DNA of 64,000 bases from Brachypterus glaber. Taxonomy: Eukaryota; Arthropoda; Insecta; Coleoptera; Kateretidae. A model generated the notes under the pieces. The model was not told the origin of the DNA. It made no database searches and worked only from the letters and a program-made list of their open reading frames with translations. The position numbers were made by a program, and so were the translations under genes. The stretch is from NCBI GenBank assembly GCA_958510825.1, contig OY294050.1, positions 11,757,340-11,821,339 of the forward strand. Reading direction: 5' to 3'. Of the stretch, positions 9,567-22,214 are shown piece by piece; position 1 is the stretch's first letter; each line of letters begins with the position of its first letter.

Positions 9567-11113
9567 TATGTGGAAATGCATTTTCAGATATATTTCTCAT
9601 GTTGGGCATCCCAAGTTTTTAAATAGGATTTTCGTTTTTGCGTCTATTATAAGCTCATGACTGACTCTTGTCTCATTAGGGGCGGCAAGTTTATCAAAAC
9701 GTTGCATAAAGAGCTCCTTATTTTTCGAATGTCTTGCTCGCTGTAACCGTCAAACAAGACTTTTTTCGGCATAAGTACATCTACTTTCGTAATAAACAAA
9801 TCCTTATCAAATTATAAAACTTACACTTCTATGATAAAACACTTATACAATTGATAAATTATTCAAAATTTTGAATTAATTTTAAAATAGGAAGGAGAAG
9901 CTGGTGTCAAACGGGACTAGATAGGAAAGTCGCCTAATTTCGAATACCATTTACAATTTATCCAATATATAACATATATAATAAATAATATATTTACTAG
10001 GTTGTATTACTTTTTGGTATTTTTTTTATATAACAACATACAACTTATTATAACGAACCATGATTTATTATGAAAACAGGTTTATTACGGTTTATTTTTT
10101 GCAAAAAACAAGGTTAAATTTATTTGAAAAAAATTATAATAAGAAGTATTTTTGATACCTGTGTTACATACTTGTTGCAAGTATAAAACTACTTGATATA
10201 AATATATTTAACTTATTTTGAAAAACTAAATATTTTCTACTTGTCATTATTCGTTTAAGTGTCTTTAAAACTTAATACAAGAAATTTTACTTTCTAAACC
10301 AAGCACTTAATTTAAGTTTTAACTGCTTGGTCTAATAAGTAAGATACGTATTAAACTTTAATCATAAACATTTACTTTAGTACTTAACATGTTTCCGGCG
10401 ATATAAACTTTCAAGCAACTTGACCCGAATAATACGTACTTGTTTTTAGTAATCATTTTTCTTTGTGTACATGCTATCTACATCTATAGATCATAAGTGA
10501 TTTTGTTTTAAATACCATACTTATAGGAAGGAATTTGATACCAAGTCTGTAAAAATAGATTTATTTACCTATTTATGAGGTCTTATGTAAATTTAGTAAC
10601 ATACGAGGGTAATATCAATTGTTTTAATGATATGACATTCTGCATCTACTCAGAAATAGTAGATAGTAGAAAACGTTGCATAACCTTAAATAATTTAAGA
10701 GGATTATGATAGCTTCTCAGCATTAATAAACAATCTGCATGCAAGTTAAGCTCGAAGTAACAAGTAAGCTCGAAGTAACAAACGAAGTAACGAAGGTAAC
10801 AAAAAAAATCATTTTCACTGGCAACATTGTTGCAAGAGATCCATAATTAAAATTAAAGCTTAACATATTTTTAATTTATTGTATGATTAAATCTTCAATA
10901 TAGCTAATATTATGTGATGCAAATAATACATAATATCTAATATCAGGGTCTGATTTTGTAATTTTAGCTCCAACATTTTTTTATTATTCTCTACTTCTTC
11001 AGAATTATTATATCTTAAGCTCTATACGCATAGCTGCAAATAGTCAAGATTAGCGCATACACATTCCTATTCAATACATGGCAGTAGATTTTGGAACATA
11101 TATAAAGTTGTTT
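9567..11113. other. Region upstream of transketolase exon 1b
   Basis: 9815-9930 is homologous to DNA upstream of exon 1a. A short direct repeat of GCTCGAAGTAACAA-like units lies at 10749-10800. No gene is recognised. Confidence 0.4.
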
Positions 11114-11565
11114 GGTGACCATAGATAGTTATTTTGTTTGAGCATCCCTTGGTGGTGGATATCTTGGATCTTGTTTTCCATCACTTGGTTGTAGGTAGGT
11201 ATTTTGTATCCTGTTTGGGAATCATTTGGTAGTCAGTATTATGTTAGATCTTATTTGAGCATCACTTGGTGGTCCATAGATATGTTGGCTCTGACTTGGG
11301 TATCACTTGTCTGGGTATTATTTGTTGGTCAGTACTATGTTTTAGGCATTATTTGGTGAACAGCAGATATGCTGAATCTTGCTTGTCACCATAGATAGAT
11401 ATTTTGCTTAAGCATCACTTGGTGGTCAGTGGATATCTTGGATCTTGTTTTTCATCACTTGGTTTTAGATAGGTATTTTGTATCCTGTTTGAGCATCAAT
11501 TGGCATTCACTATGATGTTGAATCTTGTTTGGGCATCACCTGGTAATCAGCAGATATTGAATTTT
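11114..11565. repeat. Degenerate minisatellite
   Basis: Roughly ten diverged units of 40-48 bp built on GCATCACTTGGTGGTCAGT and ATATCTTGGATCTTGTT. A longer period is visible: the stretch starting ACCATAGATAG at 11118 recurs about 287 bp later at 11391 with the same order of variants. No open frame spans it. Confidence 0.75.
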
Positions 11566-12350
11566 GTCCTAATTTATTTTTTATTTGCAATTATTATTAT
11601 CTCTTCTGAACAAAATACTTAATGGCAAAAATAAAAAGTAGGTTAATGCTAATATAATAGCTATTATTGGTAAAAAAGCACTAATTAATTTTGCAAGAAT
11701 ATCTGTCAAATATCTGTCACCAATCATTTTTCGAAAAAAAAAATACATAATAGATGGAAAAATATTCAAACTTTTTAATACAAATTTCAATGGAACAAAG
11801 TTTTTTAACTTTTTCTTTTGAGCAACCCAAGGAATAAAAAAATATTTTGGTTATAGGTATTCAATTATATCATTACATTTTTCATAGATCCTTTCTGGAT
11901 TTTTTTTATAAAATAAGTTAAGATACTAAAAAGATAAAGCTAAATAAAGCTGTATAAACATCAGCTTATTTGTATCTAAACACCCTGTATATTTTTAGGG
12001 GAAATGATATATTATTATGCTCTATTGACATTGATAAATTTAAATTATATTATTGAAAATTAAAAATATATCTGTTTATAATAATTAAACTGATAACAAT
12101 AGAACGGTTCTGCTATTTAGTGGTTACTTCTTTTTGGATAATCGATAATGACCGAAAACAAGAATTGATAATAAGGTGTAAAATACCTGGCATGAAAAAT
12201 ACAATAAATATAATTGTTTTGTGTCAGTAAAAACTTGGTAATAGGCTCAATTTTATTAGTATTATTGTTTGAAATAAATAGCGCCAGTTGGTGATAATTT
12301 AAACAGGGGATTCAAAACCATCCGGTTTAAAAAGAATTTTTACAAAAATG
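11566..12350. other. AT-rich unassigned DNA
   Basis: No recognisable gene. A minus-strand open frame at 11581-11790 is isoleucine/leucine/phenylalanine-rich, as expected from AT-rich DNA, and was not accepted as a gene. Confidence 0.4.
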
Positions 12351-12666
12351 CAGGGTGTTCCTAAATATCATGTCACTATTAAAGGAGGTAATTCCTCGGC
12401 TTATCCTTTGACTAAAAGTTCATAAAAAAATGTGTTTCTAAATTGCTTTATTTTAAAAATACAGGGCGTTAAAGTTTAAAAAATATGAGTTTTTCATCCA
12501 TTCATAAAGACTTTTTTAACTTTTTTAGATTAACCAATTAAAAAAAAAATCTTTTGGCTCTTTTTTTTGATAGAGCAATTTAGAAAACGTATTTATATAA
12601 ACTTTTAGTCACAGAAGACAAGGAATTAAGCCATTCAATAGTGACATGATATTTAGGAACACCCTG
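12351..12666. mobile_element. 316-bp MITE with 34-bp terminal inverted repeats
   Basis: The ends are CAGGGTGTTCCTAAATATCA and its inverted counterpart TGATATTTAGGAACACCCTG, extended inward by TGTCACTATT. The CAGGGTG termini are shared with other elements here (9162, 45029), suggesting a common transposase source. No ORF. The target duplication is not clean. Confidence 0.8.
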
Positions 12667-12869
12667 TAAGTTTTTATGGAATATTTAAATTTGTTCAAAG
12701 ACTGCCTGTACACAGATCATAATCTGCAAAGTTTATTTCTGCAAAAATCTAATCTAAAATAAGACTCCAAGGTATCCTTTAAGGTAACTGAAAAAATAAA
12801 AATCATTTTACGAAAACACCTATTGAAAGAAAAATCCTTACCAATCAATTTAAGTTAACTGATACTTAC

Positions 12870-13466
12870 TAACTTCTGGTAAGGAGTTATACAAATGTAC
12901 TTGGCTCTGATTTCCTTAGAAATCACTTTTTCAACGTGACAGATTACGATGTTTTTCATTTGATGAAACCAAAGCCTGTTCCCAACCATCTTTGTTAATA
13001 ACAAATTGTTATGAGCCTCACCTCTCAATTCGGTAGCACCCACAATATTTTCTCCTAGTCGAACCCATGCTGTTCCGGACCCAAGAGTTCTCTGCACTCC
13101 TGGGTGCGCTCCTATAACCGTTTTAAAGCAATATCGCTTAGAATTTTATTCCTGATGGCGCCGCGCCACTTGGTCCTATGGATGACGATCCCTGATCTTC
13201 ATCTACAAGCAAAACTAATATTCTTTAAAAAACAAGCCGTACATAATCAATGGCCGAGAATCGCTGTTTTTCCTTCCAAAACCACATCGTTTATTAGTTG
13301 GAGAGACCACACCGCTTCTGTTTACAAATTGAAAGTCAAAAGTCGCTGTGTAACGTTACAAAAAACCTATAAGTTAAAAGAAGAAGACGAACAAATCCAC
13401 TTGACAAAAACTAAAACAATTGACAATCAACACGAGTAGCTCGCGCCGCGGTCGGTCGCTTCACTG
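12870..13466 (-). other. GC-richer candidate first exon or 5' UTR exon
   Basis: This block stands out from its AT-rich neighbours by GC and CpG content (GGCGCGGCGCC near 13160, CCGACCGCGGCGCGAGC near 13450). On the minus strand it starts at an initiator-like TCAGT (13463-13467) and ends at a strong donor, TTA|GTAAGT (12864-12870). An 80-codon open stretch (GAHPGVQRTLGSG, ATELRGEAHNN) precedes the donor, but no family is recognised and several short ATG frames upstream end quickly. It could be a 5' UTR exon of transketolase, 3.8 kb further upstream, the start of another minus-strand gene, or an old repeat. Confidence 0.3.
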
Positions 13467-13799
13467 AACACTACATCTACACCAGGAAAAAGATTATTAA
13501 GAAGTTTAAAGCCTTTTTCACATATTTGTATGGCACTTTTTGTCACACTTTCTGATGTAGAATTATAGAAACAATTGTAAGATAATTAGCTTTCTTTCTC
13601 TTCTCTCAAAAGGTTAACTTTTTATTATGTTTTTATAAAATCATATATTGTTGAGAAAATGTCAGTGTACCATCGTTTACATAATAAACGCTTACACCTA
13701 AAAATGTTACAGATTATATTGAACTTTATCAAGGTCTCTTTGACATTTATTTGTCAAATATTATTATGACATTACTTGTCAAAATAATTCACATTAGTT

Positions 13800-14416
13800 A
13801 TGCCGCAGCTTACAAATTATCAAAAATGTATTATAACAGCAAGAATAAATGACGGGATAAGTGTAAGTGAAATAGCCACTGAATTAAATGTTGCAAACAG
13901 CACTATAATGCGAGCAAAGAAAAAACTTGAGGAAACTGGACATTAGCAGAAAGCGGGGTTCTGGTCGAAGTAGAATGAGTAGTGCAGAAGAAGATATGCA
14001 ATTAATGAATTATCTGCGGGAAAAACCTTTCCATACCGGAGTCAGAGCGAGGGAAGAAACTAACTTTCCTGGGTCATAATGCTGAAGAATTACGACAGGC
14101 CATCATTGAGGCTTGGCACGCAAAAATTACACCAAATTACACAAACCAACTGTTAGAATTACAAAGAAGATTTTTTTATTTTTGATATCTTAAAATAAGT
14201 CACTCTTGATGATGTTTTTTTTTTCTTTATATTTTTGAAGACACTATTTTCAAGAAAAAAACATTATCCCATGAACCGTAAGAGTTGTACAAAAAGCGCT
14301 TAGTGTTTTGGGAGTTTAAAATCAAGCAGGGCAAGTTATAAAGAGTGACTTTTTTTGAGATCAAATCAAAAATAAAAAATAAATTCCTCTTTGTAACTCT
14401 ATCTGGAGACATACTG
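13800..14416 (+). pseudogene. Decayed Tc1-like transposase
   Basis: From ATG at 13800 the frame reads MPQLTNYQKCIITARI, then ISVSEIATELNVANSTI, the N-terminal helix-turn-helix of Tc1-type transposases. A stop after ETGH follows, then GSGRSRMSSAEEDMQL, the usual linker before the second helix-turn-helix. Next comes a jump to the C-terminal signature (GHNAEELRQAIIEAWHAK, ITPNYTNQLLELQRR). The whole DDE catalytic core is deleted. The right end carries a terminal repeat reading CAGTATGTCTCCAGATAG inward from 14416 and subterminal inverted AGTCACTCTT-type repeats. The left end was not found. The element is dead. Confidence 0.75.
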
Positions 14417-14593
14417 TATAAATATCATTTATAATAAAATTTGTTAACCTTTTTGCTTACATGCGCTTAAAGACAGTTATAGGACTTGCACTATATAATC
14501 TTAGTAAAGTACATATACCACAACTAAAAATTTAAAATGTTGGGGTACCTCAGGGTTCTGTGATGTGAGCGTTTTCTATGAAAATGATGGTAT

Positions 14594-14718
14594 CAGCGAA
14601 AAGGTACATTAGCAAAAAAAAATCGTTTTTTTATTTTTGCGGTTTCCTATGCATTGTTCATTTCTACGTTAATTGATGAAAAAAAATCGTTTTTTTTTGC
14701 TAATACACCTTTTCGCTG
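14594..14718. repeat. Small inverted repeat
   Basis: CAGCGAAAAGGT at 14594 and ACCTTTTCGCTG-like sequence ending at 14718. Inside these are inverted TTAGCAAAAAAAAATCG arms. It is probably a short MITE or foldback remnant. Confidence 0.6.
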
Positions 14719-14805
14719 AACCACTCACAAATGATAAAAATCAACCTAACAAATTTTTAGAGAAACGAGAAAGAATAATGTAGGAGTTAGGTCAAGTGCT
14801 AAATA

Positions 14806-15667
14806 CACCGGCACACAAAAAAAATTAAGTAGAATGTGCATTTGACCGGACCTACCTACGGGTACGTATTTTGGTCCGCTGAATCCGAATTCGAGGTCAG
14901 TTTGACCCCTACACCCTCGAAATTTCGAGAAAACTTCGAAAAACCGTAAAAATGATGAAAATCGGCAGTTTTAATGATAAAAAAATTTTTTGGAACTAAA
15001 CTAAGCGTGATTTTCATGTATTTCGATCCGCTGAATATGAATCGAAACTTTATTGAGACCACGAGCCGTTTTAAATGTAAAAAAATCACACAAACCCTCC
15101 AAAATTATGTCTTGTGTTTTTCACAGATTTCAAGTTATTTGATATATCTACGTTATAGAGTATTTATTTTAGGCATTAAATCATGTTCAATCAATTTTTT
15201 TTCTGTTATGAATGGTCGTTTTTACAATTTTTTTGAATTTTTCCAGCTTTAGAGGGTGATTCGACTAAAAAAATTAAGATGCGAATTGAAGACATCAAAA
15301 GATATAAAATTTTATCTGAATTGGACCAGAAGAAATTTTTTATTATGAAAACTATATTTTTTTGGAATTTTCAAGAGTTTTGTGTGATTTTTTCACATTT
15401 AAAATGGCTCGTGGTCTCAATAAAGTTTCGATTCATATTCAGCGGATCGAAATACATGAAAATCACGCTTAGTTTAGTTCCAAAACATTTTTTTATCATT
15501 AAAACTGCCAATTTTCATCATTTTTACGGTTTTTTGAAGTTTTCTCGAAATTTCGAGGGTGTAGGGGTAAAACTGACCTCGAATTCGGATTCAGCGGACC
15601 AAAATACGTACCCGTAGGTAGGTCCGGTCAAATGCACATTCTACTTAATTTTTTTTGTGTGCCGGTG
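14806..15667. mobile_element. 862-bp foldback element with long arms
   Basis: The ends are CACCGGCACACAAAAAAAAT and its reverse complement. The arms are near-identical over about 300 bp and contain ACGGGTACGTATTTTGGTCC and AAATTTCGAGAAAACTTCG-type sequence. ATA occurs on both sides. The apparent ORFs inside are the two arms read on opposite strands and give nearly the same peptide, so they are not genes. Confidence 0.85.
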
Positions 15668-15877
15668 ATATCGTTTATGTAGCTTAAAATGTGTTAAAGA
15701 TATTCAATAAAAACCGTTTTTTGGGGACATTTTAGACTTATTTGACTTTTAATACTTCTTGATTTAAGGGGTCGTGCACAAATTGGGTAATATTTTCAGG
15801 GGTTCTACACGGACGAATGTGTAAACCTTTTCTGACAGTGTATGTTAAAAAAAGAGAAATTTTGCATTTTATGTAGA

Positions 15878-16770
15878 TAGGGGAGACTGGGGTCAATTCA
15901 AACGGGGGTAGTTTGAAATAAGTCGAATATATCTGACACGAGTTGTAAAAGCGGTGGGGACCCAAGGGCAAAGGAAGCCGATTTTGTATTGGAACGTGTC
16001 AATCGGCCTCCAAGAGAAGGCCACATATTTTTATGTGAGTGAGCTTGTTTTTCGCAACCAAATGTAAGTATTTTAGTTTTTATTCTTTTGCTTATTAATC
16101 CAAAACTATTATGTTTTTTAAAGGGTCCTTTAGAATATAGTGACTTCTAATGTTCAAGCTTAAAGGGATGTGGTTATTATTCACTCACCCAATTTCTCTA
16201 GGGTCGGTGGCAACGCCTTTTAACCCATTATTTTTTGACATTATCCAACAATTTATAAAAATTCAAATGCAAATAATGTTATCTTATCTTATTTTAAATA
16301 AAAAACTTTTTCGAATCCACTACTGCTAAAATTACAACTTTTTTTCCTACTTAGTTAATGACTAAAAAAAAAAACGTTTCAACTACTGCTAAAATTAAAA
16401 TTTTTATATTTTTAACCCATGAGATTTACAATTTTTTCGAAACTCAAGATAAGTGGGGCCCTGTCTGCGATAAAAAAGAATAAAAACCAGTTGTAAAAAA
16501 AATATTTGTCTTTATTTAACATATGTTTTAACTAACCCCAGATACTGTTTCAATTGACCCAGGTTTGGGGACAGTTGACACAATTAACATATTGTTATAA
16601 AAATGCTTTCATTTATTTTAATGGTGTATATGGGACTAAAACAATATTGCACTCTTATACCCAGATAATTAGGCTGTAATTAAAGCGCATTTCCAATTGG
16701 ATTGTAGTTGAAATCTAGTTACAGTAAGCAATTTTCTCAAAAATGTTTCAATTGACCCCAGTCTCTCCTA
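15878..16770. mobile_element. 893-bp element with inverted ends
   Basis: The left end TAGGGGAGACTGGGGTCAAT and right end (read inward) TAGGAGAGACTGGGGTCAAT match over ~26 bp. Internal copies of the same motif (TCAATTGACCCAGG near 16550) show subterminal repeats. No ORF. Confidence 0.75.
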
Positions 16771-17960
16771 CATAAATAAATAAATTTATTTCTTTTTTTC
16801 AGTGTAATTATTATTGTATAGGTATAAGCAAAAGTAGAGTTTTTCTGATCACGAGCAAGAAGGATATCCTAAGATACCGACGACAACTTTTTGCATGTTT
16901 AAACCACAAATCAATATTTTATGTAGAAGTTAATAGGAACTACTTTAAATAAGATTTGTTATAAAATTTGTAAAAAAAATATGAAATATAATTTATAATA
17001 CTTCATTCTGCACTAAGCGTGAAATTAGAAGAATTTGCGAAGCATACAGGGTCATTCTTTTCAATAGTATATTAAACATTTTATTTTACACGTTGAGCCC
17101 CTGTATAACAACTTTTTTTCTTGCATTTTGGACAGGGTTTTTTATGTTAGAAAATTATAATTAACAATCAAAAACGTGGCATCACGTTGAACGTTGTTGG
17201 TCAAAATAACACCTTAACACATGTGGAAATAAAATTAAATCAACAATAAATGCATATCAAACATACTTTACGACTAATGTTTAAAAACTGAATTATTACT
17301 GCTGAAAAGTAACCTCTCACAGTCTAATTCCAATATTTCTTTTGAAATACTGATCCTCATTATTTATGTATATTCGAAAAGTGATAGATCAAATAAAACT
17401 CTCTGATAAAGAATTATTAAAACATTAATGGGACTATCAAAAAAGAAAAACACATCAAAAGAATGAAAAAGGGGAATACTGACCAATCGTTTTGGCACTC
17501 CTCTATCTTTTTCAAGACGGATCGTTCCCCAGTGGCTATTTTTCAATACCTCTCCTAAAACTCACCGGATATCAAATTGACCATAGCGGATATATGGATA
17601 TACTTGGATATAAACGTCTAAATACCACTTGCTTTATCTGTATTGTTCTGTGCATTATTTTATTCTTGTTTAAGAAAATATTTACCAGTATAGATAAATA
17701 TACTATTAATATTACTAATTGCTAATATAGTATACTATTATTATTAGGTTTCAAATTAGACGAGTCAACTTTCCTTTGCAAGAAATCAGCTACATTAAAA
17801 AAAAAAGAGATTTTTTGGCTTTATGGACCGTTTTTTTTCTATGGCGATGTTTTATATATTTTTAGGGTTGTTTAGTTATGGAAATCTGTTTTCGTTAGAA
17901 ATGAAGTATATTCTAGTTCTAGTAGCAGATTTCCAAAACGTTTTTTTGCCAAAAAAAACA
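16771..17960. other. Unassigned AT-rich DNA
   Basis: An isolated CAGGGTCATTCTTTTCAATA at 17047 resembles the end of the 45029-45702 element and may be a fragment. Nothing else is recognised. Confidence 0.4.
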
Positions 17961-18066
17961 CGTTTTTAGTACTTTACTCTAGAAAACTCGCCGCAAGCGG
18001 CTCGTTTTCTAAACTTGTACTCGTGCGCTAAAAACGTATGTTATGAAACTAGTACTTCAATATACT
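17961..18066 (+). repeat. Dispersed repeat, inverted relative to 51391-51525
   Basis: It shares AAACTCGCCGCAAGCGGCTC-type sequence, AAACTTGTACTCGTGCGCTA and AAACGTATGTTATGAAACTA with the later copy. The core is itself a partial palindrome around CCGCAAGCGG. Confidence 0.6.
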
Positions 18067-18714
18067 AGTGTAGGATATAATTACCTACTGATCAGTTATG
18101 TGCATCACACCCACCATTGCATTGCAATGAGAATATTGTAAATTACAATATGTACAATATGTATGTAATATGTAATTACAGTTGGAAAACATCCATATAT
18201 CATGGCAAATAATAAAAAACATAGGTTCATTTCACAGCAAAATAAACGTACAAAGTAATATATCTTAGAAATATTGTATAATAAATGAAACTTGAATTTG
18301 GTCAGTAATATACATTCAGAAAGCCAATCTTTCACCGCCTGTCAGCTGTCTAAAATGCTTATCTCCATTGTTTCTTTATTGTTTGCAATCCTGTTATCGA
18401 TACACTAGGATTCTAGTGTCTGCAGTAAAAGGACAACCCAAAGAAAAACTACGTACTTGATAAAGCCAGGTGAATTTTAATTGATAATATTACCTTCTTT
18501 ATTTTCAGCTATTTTTTTTAAGAATACAGAACCTGTAACTTAAACGTACTTTTTATGTTATAAGTTGACGTTTAATGGCAATAAAAGATGCTCCAAATTT
18601 GAAAACTCTAACTTTTAAAATAAAGAAAAAAGGTGTACAATGGTCTTGTTACACCTGAAATACAGGGTTGTTCTTTTAAAAAGTATATATGCATACATAT
18701 TACATATACATGTA
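18067..18714. other. Unassigned AT-rich DNA
   Basis: No gene or repeat family recognised. TACAGGGTTGTTCTTTTAAA at 18661 resembles an isolated end of the CAGGGTTATTC element family. Confidence 0.35.
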
Positions 18715-18990
18715 CATGCAGTAACTAGTGCTCATTTTCCACCCGTTGTCCTGACAGCGGTCGGGAAGTGAAAATCAGCTGATTTTACATATCTGCTGTT
18801 AAACATATAACCTTAAATTTACAAATTAATTATAAGACAATTTTTGCATTTTTGTTATGTTTAGGTATTAGGTCGTAGGAAAAATAGTATACGCAGCTCG
18901 ACGCACACTATTTTCAGTGCTCTACGAGTACACTAAAAACCAGGTTCGTGTACTCGGTGCATAATATACTAAAAATAGGTAATTTATTTA
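18715..18990 (+). repeat. Dispersed repeat, inverted relative to 39780-40015
   Basis: Shared blocks are ACTAGTGCTCATTTTCCACC, AAAATCAGCTGATTTTACAT and the region around TCGTGTACTCGGTGCATAAT. No coding content. Confidence 0.55.
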
Positions 18991-19561
18991 GGCAAAACCG
19001 AAACCTATTTTGCGGCAGCAATATCTCTTGTTTTTCCTCAAACTCTACTAATTTACGACTTAAGCAGCTCAGCTGCCAGCTGCCAGCTGCTCCGGACGGT
19101 CACATTTAAAAGCCCAGAACAATTTTACTATATGACACTATAGTGTATACTGACATCGCCTCAATTCTAAATATGACTGGTACACTATACGTTAAAATTT
19201 AAGCGGTATGGTGACAGTCCTATGTATAATTGCGGCGACTAACATAATTCTATATTACACGGAGTCCGTCTGCCAGTACTATTATAGACTATTACAACAG
19301 CAATTTTTATTTCTTCTTCAATTTTTGAAACGTGTAGGTTTTCACATGATTGGATTTACGTTCCTATTACAAATAGAATACCGAAAATATAAAAGGATTT
19401 ATTTCCAAAAAGATTCTAATCAGTCAAAAGACTTTTAACATACTTCTGACGATAGTATATTAAGATACTAGTTTTATAAAACTAGAATCTTTTTGCAAAA
19501 GAAAATATTTTTTCTAACTTTAACACAACTCAATGGATGCCCAGCACCTACGGAATTGTTT

Positions 19562-19962
19562 GGGTCCCACCCAATTATTCCTTTAGGTAAAAAAACAACC
19601 CTGATTTTTTTTTGATTTTTAAAAAAATATTCAGAGGGCGCGCCCGGCGCTTTTTTGAATAGAAAATCATGTGAAGGGTTTTTTTTATTTTTTTAAGAAT
19701 ATAAAAACATTGAAAAAGTTCAAAACATTTTTTATGTATAAAGGTAATTTTTTTTTGTTGAATATTCCCTTATTCAAAAAAAAAATCCCTTCCCAAAATC
19801 GCATGATTTCAACGTTTTTATATTTAAATAATAATAAAACGTTTTAAAATATTTTCTCTCTCAAAAAATGACCGGGCGCGACCTCTAAATATTTTTTTAA
19901 AAATCTGAAAAAAATTTAGAGTTGGTTTTTGACCTAAATAAACATTTATATGGGGTGGGACC
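19562..19962. mobile_element. ~400-bp foldback element
   Basis: Imperfect inverted repeats run from GGGTCCCACCC to GGGTGGGACC. Internal arms contain GAGGGCGCGCCCGGCGC and GACCGGGCGCGACCTC. No ORF. Confidence 0.65.
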
Positions 19963-20188
19963 ATAATTAATTTTGACTGGTCACCCTACTACTCAGCTGA
20001 CGACTCCCCTTTCCCCTGGACCCCCCTGGAGCATTAGGTCGCGACTAAACGCGACTAAACAATAACTTGACAAAGATTTGGGATAAAAACTTAAAAAAAT
20101 GAGACAGACTTGTTTAAATTACAGTATTGTAATACAACTCTGTTGTTATTTATATTAAATTTAAATAATTTTTTTATCAATATAAATA

Positions 20189-20942
20189 CGAGCCCAAAAA
20201 AGTAAACTTTTTCGGATTCATCAGGCGACAAATTTAAATCGTGGGCTAGGGTGTGGGGATTACGTAAATGCCATTTTTTTTTAAATCGGTTACGGTTTCA
20301 GGGGGTGCCGAGCAAAATATTAGGGGCTTTAAGGCCCCCTGAAATCGCATTTATTAAAAAAATAGCATTTACGTATTTTAGAATCCTTAGGGCACAGTTT
20401 AAGGGAATGCCGAGATGATCCGAAAAAGTACACTTTTTTCGATTTTTCAAAATTTATTTTTTTTGTTATTTAAGGAAAAAATATATTTGTGTTTTATTAT
20501 AAAGCATGTTATGCCTTAAATTTTTTGTCAGGTTCAGTCAAAAGCCGATAATAAAGTAATTGTACAAATTTAACACCAAAATACATTTTTTACCACTGTA
20601 AAATACTAAGAAAAACTAAAAAAAGTGAACAGATTGACTGCTTTTCGAGTTTTTTATCGTCTTTAGCCGGCCCCCTTAGTCCGACACTGGATTTTGAGCA
20701 TTGCATTATAACTCTAGAACTCTAAAGCTTAGGAAAATACAAAAAGTTAATGAATCTCTCTTAAAAAACACCCAAATTATAAGCAATAACGAAAAGCATG
20801 TAATTAAAACCAAGGCGCCCCACTATTTTGTTCGGCGCCCCCTGAAATCATAACTGATTTTTTTTACGGAATCCTCACACCCTAGCCCACGATTTAAATT
20901 TATCGCCTGATGAATCGGAAAAAGTTAACTTTTTTGGGCTCG
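20189..20942. mobile_element. 754-bp MITE with ~85-bp inverted ends and TA target
   Basis: The ends are CGAGCCCAAAAAAGTAAACT and its complement, continuing through TCATCAGGCGACAAATTTAA and GTGGGCTAGGGTGTG. TA flanks both sides. The interior is AT-rich with fragments such as TTTAAGGCCCCCTGAAATC. No transposase. Confidence 0.8.
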
Positions 20943-21597
20943 TATAACCTACCTAATATAAACTAGATGAAACGTTGCAAGCACCCTGTTAAAACATCAG
21001 CACTATTGTACACTAGAGTCATCTAGTTTGCAAATTTCAAACTAGGTGTTTTGTTTGATTTTAAATTCTGTATCTTTAAAACATTATATTCTAGCAAAAA
21101 ACTGTATATAACATTTTTTATAGGGCTTAAAAAGAGCTTTTATTTAAAATATAATTTTATGAAATCGGGTTATAAATATGTGAGATATGCTAAAAAAACC
21201 TTTTACTGCTTTAAACGCCAATATCTCGAAAACAATGCGTTTTAGGAAAACGTTGTAACATTTTTTGACCAATTTAAAATTATCTTTTATATAAGTGATA
21301 AATTAACCAAATACAATAATAATTGCCTTAATTATAAACAAAAAAAACGCTAAAAATAGGAGTTTTACCCCCAATCGTTTACCCCCAAAATCTAATCAGC
21401 TCTTCGGAATATGATAAGAAACAATATGCAAAAAACCATAAGTCGATATCTCATGTAGAAATGGAGTTAGAGAGTTTACACCCATACAGACAGACGGACA
21501 CAAAAAATTTTTTTACTGATTTCGTCTCAGTCTAAAACGTCGAGAAATGTGAAAAAAAAGTGGTCAAAGATTTTGACTTTTCGGCGAAGATTTTAAT
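20943..21597. other. Unassigned AT-rich DNA
   Basis: No gene recognised. The 64-codon frame at 21051-21245 is lysine/phenylalanine/tyrosine-rich and was treated as composition noise. Confidence 0.35.
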
Positions 21598-21632
21598 ACA
21601 TCGGCACTCTTAGTAGCACTAAGTGCCGATGT
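21598..21632. repeat. Short perfect-arm hairpin
   Basis: ACATCGGCACT and AGTGCCGATGT form 11-bp arms around a 13-base loop. It is probably the tip of an unresolved short element. Confidence 0.6.
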
Positions 21633-22214
21633 AATTGTGATACACAGGGTAATCAGGTCTTTTTTGCAAAATATCTCATGCCATTCTGCTATAAATATCA
21701 GATTATCTGTACTTGATATCCCTAATTCAGTAATCTATCGCCCTCCCTACTCTGAAACACCCACTTTATTGCTCACTTGAATTCCCTGAAAATATTGAAA
21801 ATTCACTTTTCAATGGAACTAATACGATTTCCACTTTCAAATGATCCCTTTAAATTTATAAATCCATTTTTACAGTCAGCGTGAAAAATTTTATCTAGAA
21901 ATGGGATATTATTAAAATACCGCTTTATGAGTTAAAAAATAAATTATCAGATGAAACAGCCTTATATGATTTTTACGATCCACTTATATTATCTTATTAT
22001 TATCTTATTATCTAAGTTTTTTTAGGTGTAACTAAAAAATTCTGAAAATATTAGACTGGTCCAACTTCTCCTAATTGGGCCCCTAAAATTTTTAATTTAC
22101 CCATAAATCTTAAAAAATCGTTGAAAATTATCTGTAATTTTTGTATAAGTAAAAACTTTAAAGGCCTTGAAATCTTATTTTTTTACTTTTGAGTAGGTAA
22201 TAGTAATTATATAC

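Noticed and set aside
14227..14412. 61-codon minus-strand ORF
   Set aside because: It is the terminal and subterminal repeat of the decayed Tc1-like element read inward.
14856..15617. Three ORFs of 77-112 codons
   Set aside because: They lie in the two inverted arms of the 14806-15667 foldback and give nearly the same peptide from opposite strands; one arm cannot be coding independently of the other.
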